DNA of 64,000 nt. It comes from JAFGLZ01 sp964622545. Lineage in GTDB: Bacteria > Planctomycetota > Phycisphaerae > UBA1845 > JAFGLZ01. Positions 60,443 through 64,000 of the stretch are shown here, one piece after another. The notes under the pieces were generated by a model. That model worked only from the letters and a program-made list of their open reading frames with translations, was not told the origin of the DNA and did no database searches. Each line of letters starts with the position of its first letter. Within the stretch, counting starts at the first letter, position 1. The DNA lies in contig CAZUQM010000035.1 in NCBI GenBank assembly GCA_964622545.1, positions 10,409-74,408 of the forward strand, in the 5' to 3' direction. The translations under genes and the position numbers were made by a program.

Positions 60443-61798
60443 TCAGCCGCCGACGGGCAGCGTCAGCGTCGGCTTCTGCGTCTCGACCTCTCCGGCCGTG
60501 AGCGTGAACAGTTGCTCGAGCAGCAGGAACGTCGACTTGGACGTCTCGTCGTCGTCGGCGATATAGAACCAGTAGCCGCGGTGGCGTACGGCCACCGCCG
60601 CCTTGCGCGGAGGCATGGCACTCGAGTGCACGCGGAATAGGTCTTCGAGCACCTCGGACCAATCGAAGGGCATGCCGTCGGCGTATCGCGTTACGGTGAC
60701 CAGGTTGGCCCGCTCGTGCGCCTCCGGGGGCTCCACGCCGTTGGACAGATAGTAGAGCACGCCCATGAGGGATCGGGTGTTGAACGCGAGCTGTCCGATC
60801 GCCGGTTTGCCGTCCTCGGTGCCTTCGATCTTGTCCTCGAAAGCGACGATGCGATACCGGTCGAAGGGATCGTCCGGATCGCGCTCCAGCTCCTCGAGCC
60901 GAAGGAGGTCGCGAAATTCCCTGAGGCGCTCGTCGTCAGACTCGCGAGGCACACGGAGGATCAACTCGCGCCTGCTTGTTGTGAGCCTCAGCCCGACGGG
61001 GTCCGTCGTGACGTCGAAGCCCAGGCCTTTCTCATGCGCATTGAGGTAGTCGCCAATGGTGACCTTGTCGGGGGGCAGCGGCGTGGCGGAGACCGGCCGT
61101 CTGCTTGTATCGTACTCGAAACGGATCACCTGGTCTTGGCTGAGTTCCGTCAGCAATCCGACCGCCCTTTGGAACTCCTTGAAATCCCTCGGCGAGACGT
61201 CGGCCGGCGTCGGACCGGATGCTCGGGGTACGTTCTTCAGGCCATTCAACTGCTCCACCGTCATGCGCAAGATGCGGTCTCCCCTCCAACCCGACTCGGC
61301 CACGAGCGTGATGGCATCAATGTCCAGTGGAGTCAGCATGCGTTTCTGAAACTCCTCGCCGCCCAGCGTGGAGAAGGTGATCGTCGGCCTTTCTGAGTAG
61401 CCGGTGCTGGCACCGAGCCCCAACGAGTCGGGATTCGATCCCAGGCCCGATGTACTTCGACCGAAGCTCGCACCGGCGGCACCCGCCGAGTCGAGCGTGA
61501 GCCCGCTTGACGTGCCGCCGCTGCTGACGTTCTCCACGATGGTGCCGTCGATAGAGCTGGATGCGCTGAACTCGAACTGCGTCGAGATGTTGGCCACGTT
61601 GAGGAACACGGGCACGTCCCGGTACCGCAGCCGGACCAGGTTGATGAGCAACTGCTCGGACGTGGCGACCCGAACGGCCTCGCTGTAGTGGGCACTGCTA
61701 ACCTTCAGTGCCGACGGCCCCATCTGGCAGCCCGTCACGCCGGCAAGGAGCACCGACAGGCACAGGGCGCGCCATCGTCCGCTTGCGGGTAGCAGCAT
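60443..61798 (-). CDS. Lipoprotein of unknown function
   Basis: 451 residues. The lipobox LLAGVTGC places Cys24 for lipidation. The body shows SEQLLINLVRLRYRDVPVFLNVANISTQFEF near 50-80, then a Ser/Gly-rich loop, then a mixed alpha/beta region. Similar LVRLRYRD-containing lipoproteins occur in planctomycetes and proteobacteria without a known role. AAGGAG sits 6 nt before the ATG at 61798. It converges with the MscS gene. Probably an outer-membrane-associated protein. Confidence 0.72.
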   Translation of the reverse strand: MLLPASGRWRALCLSVLLAGVTGCQMGPSALKVSSAHYSEAVRVATSEQLLINLVRLRYRDVPVFLNVANISTQFEFSASSSIDGTIVENVSSGGTSSGLTLDSAGAAGASFGRSTSGLGSNPDSLGLGASTGYSERPTITFSTLGGEEFQKRMLTPLDIDAITLVAESGWRGDRILRMTVEQLNGLKNVPRASGPTPADVSPRDFKEFQRAVGLLTELSQDQVIRFEYDTSRRPVSATPLPPDKVTIGDYLNAHEKGLGFDVTTDPVGLRLTTSRRELILRVPRESDDERLREFRDLLRLEELERDPDDPFDRYRIVAFEDKIEGTEDGKPAIGQLAFNTRSLMGVLYYLSNGVEPPEAHERANLVTVTRYADGMPFDWSEVLEDLFRVHSSAMPPRKAAVAVRHRGYWFYIADDDETSKSTFLLLEQLFTLTAGEVETQKPTLTLPVGG

Positions 61799-62074
61799 GG
61801 TCTTCTCCTTCGGACTTAAGGTGATGACCGCCGTTACTCGCGCCAGTAACGGCCGTGATAGTCGGGCGAGGCGTCCTCGCCGCTCGAACCAGACGGATTA
61901 TAGCCGCGGGCGCAGCTCATGGCCAAGGCATATTGCGAGAATGACGCCTCTGTTATTCAGCATCTTTAAGTCTCGCCAGGTAGACGAATTGGGGAGGCTA
62001 CTCCTCACGTCCATGCGCATGGCGTTGCGGGCGTTCGGCGTGCTCGTAGGCGCAGTGGTGCCCGTCCGAGGGGT
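61799..62074. other. Short interval between lipoprotein and pectate-lyase-like genes
   Basis: About 276 bp, no gene. Both neighbours are on the minus strand, so it contains the lipoprotein promoter and the end of the lyase gene. Nothing recognised. Confidence 0.4.
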
Positions 62075-63346
62075 TCATTCCACCTGTCGGGCCATCTCCG
62101 CGAGCCAGGCCTCCACGTTCTGCTCTGGGACGTCGAGCTTGCGGCGGGTCGGCGTGTGCTTGGGATAGCCCCCGACCTCGCGTTGGCTGTCGATGATCCG
62201 CCCCTTCCGCTCCCGCAGTTGCCGGATGATGCGGCGATCGATATCGTCGCGGTCCTTGGGCCTGGCCCCGACGTGCCGGCAGACGTGATCCACCACGTCG
62301 CGGGCGGGGATGGGGCGAAAGCCCTGTGGCCAGACGGGCGGGGCTTCGAGCAGCTTGACCCGACCGGCTGTCAACCCAGCCGGTTTTCCGTCGCGATCGA
62401 AGCAGAGGTTGTCCTTCATATAGACGTCGCCGCGACCCTGGACCAGGGCGAGCTTCGCTCGCGTGTCGACCCCGTGATAGAGCACGTTGCCGACGACGCT
62501 GATGCGGCAGTACTCGGGCTTGATCTTCTCGTGGCGCCATTCGCTGTTGGCGTAGTCGACCTGCACGCCGACGCGCCCCGGGTTGTAGATGACGTTGTTG
62601 ACCACGACACCGGTGGTGAAGGCCTTGAAGTAGGGGTTGCGGGCGACGTTGTGGGCGTAGAGGTTGCCGATGATGGCGATGTCGCGGCAGTAGTCGTGGA
62701 TGAGCGTCCCCTTGGAGTGCGGCCCTTTCGCGTGCGACGCATCATCGAGCCCTTCGGCGATGATGCAGTTGCTGAACGTGATGCGGTGCGACGTGGCGTC
62801 GGGGCCCTTGTTGCGCGGGCCGGAGGCCGTGAGGTTCTCGTCCACGGCCCAGGTGATCGAACAATGGTCGATCACGATGTTGTAGGCCTGGCCGCCCGAG
62901 GAAGAGATGCCGTCCGGGCCCCAGCCGCTGCGTTTGGGCTCGCCGGCGTCGCCGGGTCGTACCCGGATGTGGCGGATCAGGATGTCGTGCGTGTGCAGGT
63001 AGATCGCCCCGCGAATCACGGTGATGCCCGGCGAGGGTGCTGTCTCACCGGCGACCGTCAGGAACGGTTCGGAGACGCCGAGGTTGGCCTTGCCGAGGTC
63101 GATCACACCGCCGACCTCAAAGACGACGATGCGGGGGCCTTTGGCTGCGAGGGCCTGTCGCAGCGAGCCGGGGCCCTTGGCCTTGAGGTTCGTAACGCGG
63201 AGGATCTTGCCGCCCCGGCCGGCGGGCGTGTCGGTGCCGAAGCCCACCGCAGGAGGGAAGGAGGGCTGCGAAGCGGCCGAAGGGGGCAGGTCCACGCTCG
63301 TGAGGCTGAATACGGTCGTCAGGATGACGGCGGCTCGCAGGCTCAT
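62075..63346 (-). CDS. Secreted pectate-lyase-like (right-handed beta-helix) protein
   Basis: 423 residues. A signal peptide (about 1-27) precedes PPAVGFGTDTPAGRGGKILRVTNL and SLRQALAAKGPRIVVFEVGGVIDL, the opening of polysaccharide-lyase-1 relatives; the coil section has ILIRHIRVRPGD, IVIDHCSITWAVDE, a common Asp/His-containing site, and ISVVGNVLYHG. It is likely to cleave pectin or a related polyuronate outside the cell, though the catalytic Arg of true Pel enzymes cannot be assigned by eye. GGAGGA lies 5 nt before the ATG at 63346. The frame upstream to 63421 is non-coding. Confidence 0.85.
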   Translation of the reverse strand: MSLRAAVILTTVFSLTSVDLPPSAASQPSFPPAVGFGTDTPAGRGGKILRVTNLKAKGPGSLRQALAAKGPRIVVFEVGGVIDLGKANLGVSEPFLTVAGETAPSPGITVIRGAIYLHTHDILIRHIRVRPGDAGEPKRSGWGPDGISSSGGQAYNIVIDHCSITWAVDENLTASGPRNKGPDATSHRITFSNCIIAEGLDDASHAKGPHSKGTLIHDYCRDIAIIGNLYAHNVARNPYFKAFTTGVVVNNVIYNPGRVGVQVDYANSEWRHEKIKPEYCRISVVGNVLYHGVDTRAKLALVQGRGDVYMKDNLCFDRDGKPAGLTAGRVKLLEAPPVWPQGFRPIPARDVVDHVCRHVGARPKDRDDIDRRIIRQLRERKGRIIDSQREVGGYPKHTPTRRKLDVPEQNVEAWLAEMARQVE

Positions 63347-63596
63347 TCGGTCCTCCGATGGTTGTGGTGTGGTCGTCCGGTTGGTCCGAGGGGTCATTAT
63401 AGCGACTTGGCCGGTCGGCATCTTGTCCGGCCCGGTGGGTGCGGCTCAGGGGGTCGGCATCGCGCCGGTCGGTCGTTTTCTGAGGCGCTGCCCTTTCCTT
63501 TGGGCCGAACAACCCCCATAATCAGACGATGCAGGCCGCGCCGCGGAGCCGAACCGATCCGCGGCCGCGAACGTATCGATCTTCCGTGGAACGCCC

Positions 63597-64000
63597 ATGC
63601 TGACGAAGCTGCTTGCCATCGCCAGGAATACCTTCACCGAGACCATCCGCCAGCCGATCTTCGGGCTGCTCGTGCTGGTCATCATGGGCTGTCTGGCCAT
63701 CAACACGGCTACGGCCGCGTTCAGCACCTCGCCCAGCGAAGAGATCTACGACGACGACAAGATGTTGTACGACTTGGGGCTCAGCACGTTGCTGATCGGC
63801 GGGCTGTTCCTGGCCGGGTTCAGCTCGGCCGGCGTGCTCAGTCGCGAGATCGAGAACAAGACGGTCCTGACGGTGATCGCCAAGCCCGTGGGGCGGCCGA
63901 TCTTTGTGGTCGGTAAGTTCCTGGGCCTGGCCGCTGCGCTGACGATCGGGTTCTATCTCTGCTCGACGGCGTTCTTCCTGAGCGCCCGCCACGGGGTCAT
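63597..64000 (+). CDS. ABC transporter permease, 3' end outside window
   Basis: Only 134 residues are seen. Opening MLTKLLAIARNTFTETIRQPIFGLLVLVIMG, with a first helix near 20-40, an extracytoplasmic stretch (STSPSEEIYDDDKM), and a second helix pair, resembles ABC-2 type permeases of the NatB/GldF class that work with an ATPase; such planctomycete genes are often followed by an ATPase beyond the edge. Conserved GVLSREIENKTVLTVIAKPVGRP is the ABC-2 coupling segment. Divergent from the pectate-lyase-like gene. Confidence 0.83.
   Translation, partial: MLTKLLAIARNTFTETIRQPIFGLLVLVIMGCLAINTATAAFSTSPSEEIYDDDKMLYDLGLSTLLIGGLFLAGFSSAGVLSREIENKTVLTVIAKPVGRPIFVVGKFLGLAAALTIGFYLCSTAFFLSARHGV

Noticed and set aside
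62156..63916. 586-residue + strand frame
   Set aside because: Antisense of the pectate-lyase-like gene extended by chance; Val/Asp-rich and without domains.

Overview
The window is GC-rich, densely coded DNA from a member of the Planctomycetota, probably the Phycisphaerae or a sister class. The evidence is the gene content: DUF1501, DUF1549/DUF1553 and PPC-type secreted proteins in one operon, Tat-exported Gfo/Idh oxidoreductases, a PQQ-type propeller fusion, an H-X9-DG prepilin-like protein, PEP-CTERM proteins, and a secreted neutral-ceramidase-like enzyme. GTG and TTG starts are common. There is no rRNA, CRISPR array, insertion sequence or plasmid/phage replication module; the only RNA gene of a classical type is one tRNA-Thr.

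Layout. 1-9.1 kb: the end of a PEP-CTERM gene, a Tat-exported FAD oxidoreductase, a gene-free stretch carrying a perfect sigma-54 promoter followed by a hairpin and a rho-independent terminator (candidate small RNA), acyP, tgt and yajC, a secreted ceramidase-like enzyme, a UvrC-like protein whose GIY-YIG residues are lost, an isochorismatase-like hydrolase and a zinc-ribbon membrane protein. 9.2-15.9 kb: hemB, a c-di-GMP pair (HDOD-GGDEF cyclase and receiver-HD-GYP phosphodiesterase), a ZU5-like lipoprotein and a prepilin-like protein. 16-22 kb: two small membrane proteins, a molybdate/tungstate-type ABC transporter with two consecutive lipoprotein binding proteins, and a Tat-exported glycoside hydrolase. 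22-26 kb: a surface protein with a Cys-type C-terminal sorting tail, a peroxide-stress operon (Fur/PerR-type regulator and peroxiredoxin) driven by a clear sigma-70 promoter with an embedded palindrome, and a trans-sulfuration enzyme.

26-40 kb: a Gfo/Idh oxidoreductase translationally coupled to an exported methyltransferase-propeller fusion, an aldo/keto reductase, a secreted protein of unknown function, then a lipid-related cluster on two converging strands (acyltransferase, DUF1295; DUF427, DUF2177, epimerase, renalase-like flavoprotein, membrane protein). 40-48 kb: a planctomycete surface operon (DUF4174, PPC protein with zinc ribbon, DUF1501, DUF1549/DUF1553) whose first protein carries an exceptional Lys/Ala coiled coil of about 650 residues, built from regular 98- and 87-residue units. 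48-56.6 kb: a Kef-type antiporter, a membrane-anchored glycerophosphodiesterase, PolX, a lectin-like PEP-CTERM protein and a divergent GntR/LacI-type regulator. 56.6-64 kb: tRNA-Thr with decayed gene fragments just downstream of its 3' end (a probable island scar), an MscS channel with a duplicated periplasmic domain, an outer-membrane-type lipoprotein, a pectate-lyase-like protein, and the start of an ABC permease.

Much of the content serves the cell surface and polysaccharide use (glycoside hydrolase, pectate lyase, PEP-CTERM lectin with a sugar-type regulator, DUF1501/1549/1553 operon), as expected for a polymer-degrading planctomycete. The strongest leads for something undescribed are the sigma-54-driven RNA at 2545-2766, the coiled-coil DUF1549/DUF1553 protein with its Lys/Ala-rich operon partners, and the gene remnants beside tRNA-Thr. 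All functional statements are read from sequence motifs; no database search was possible.
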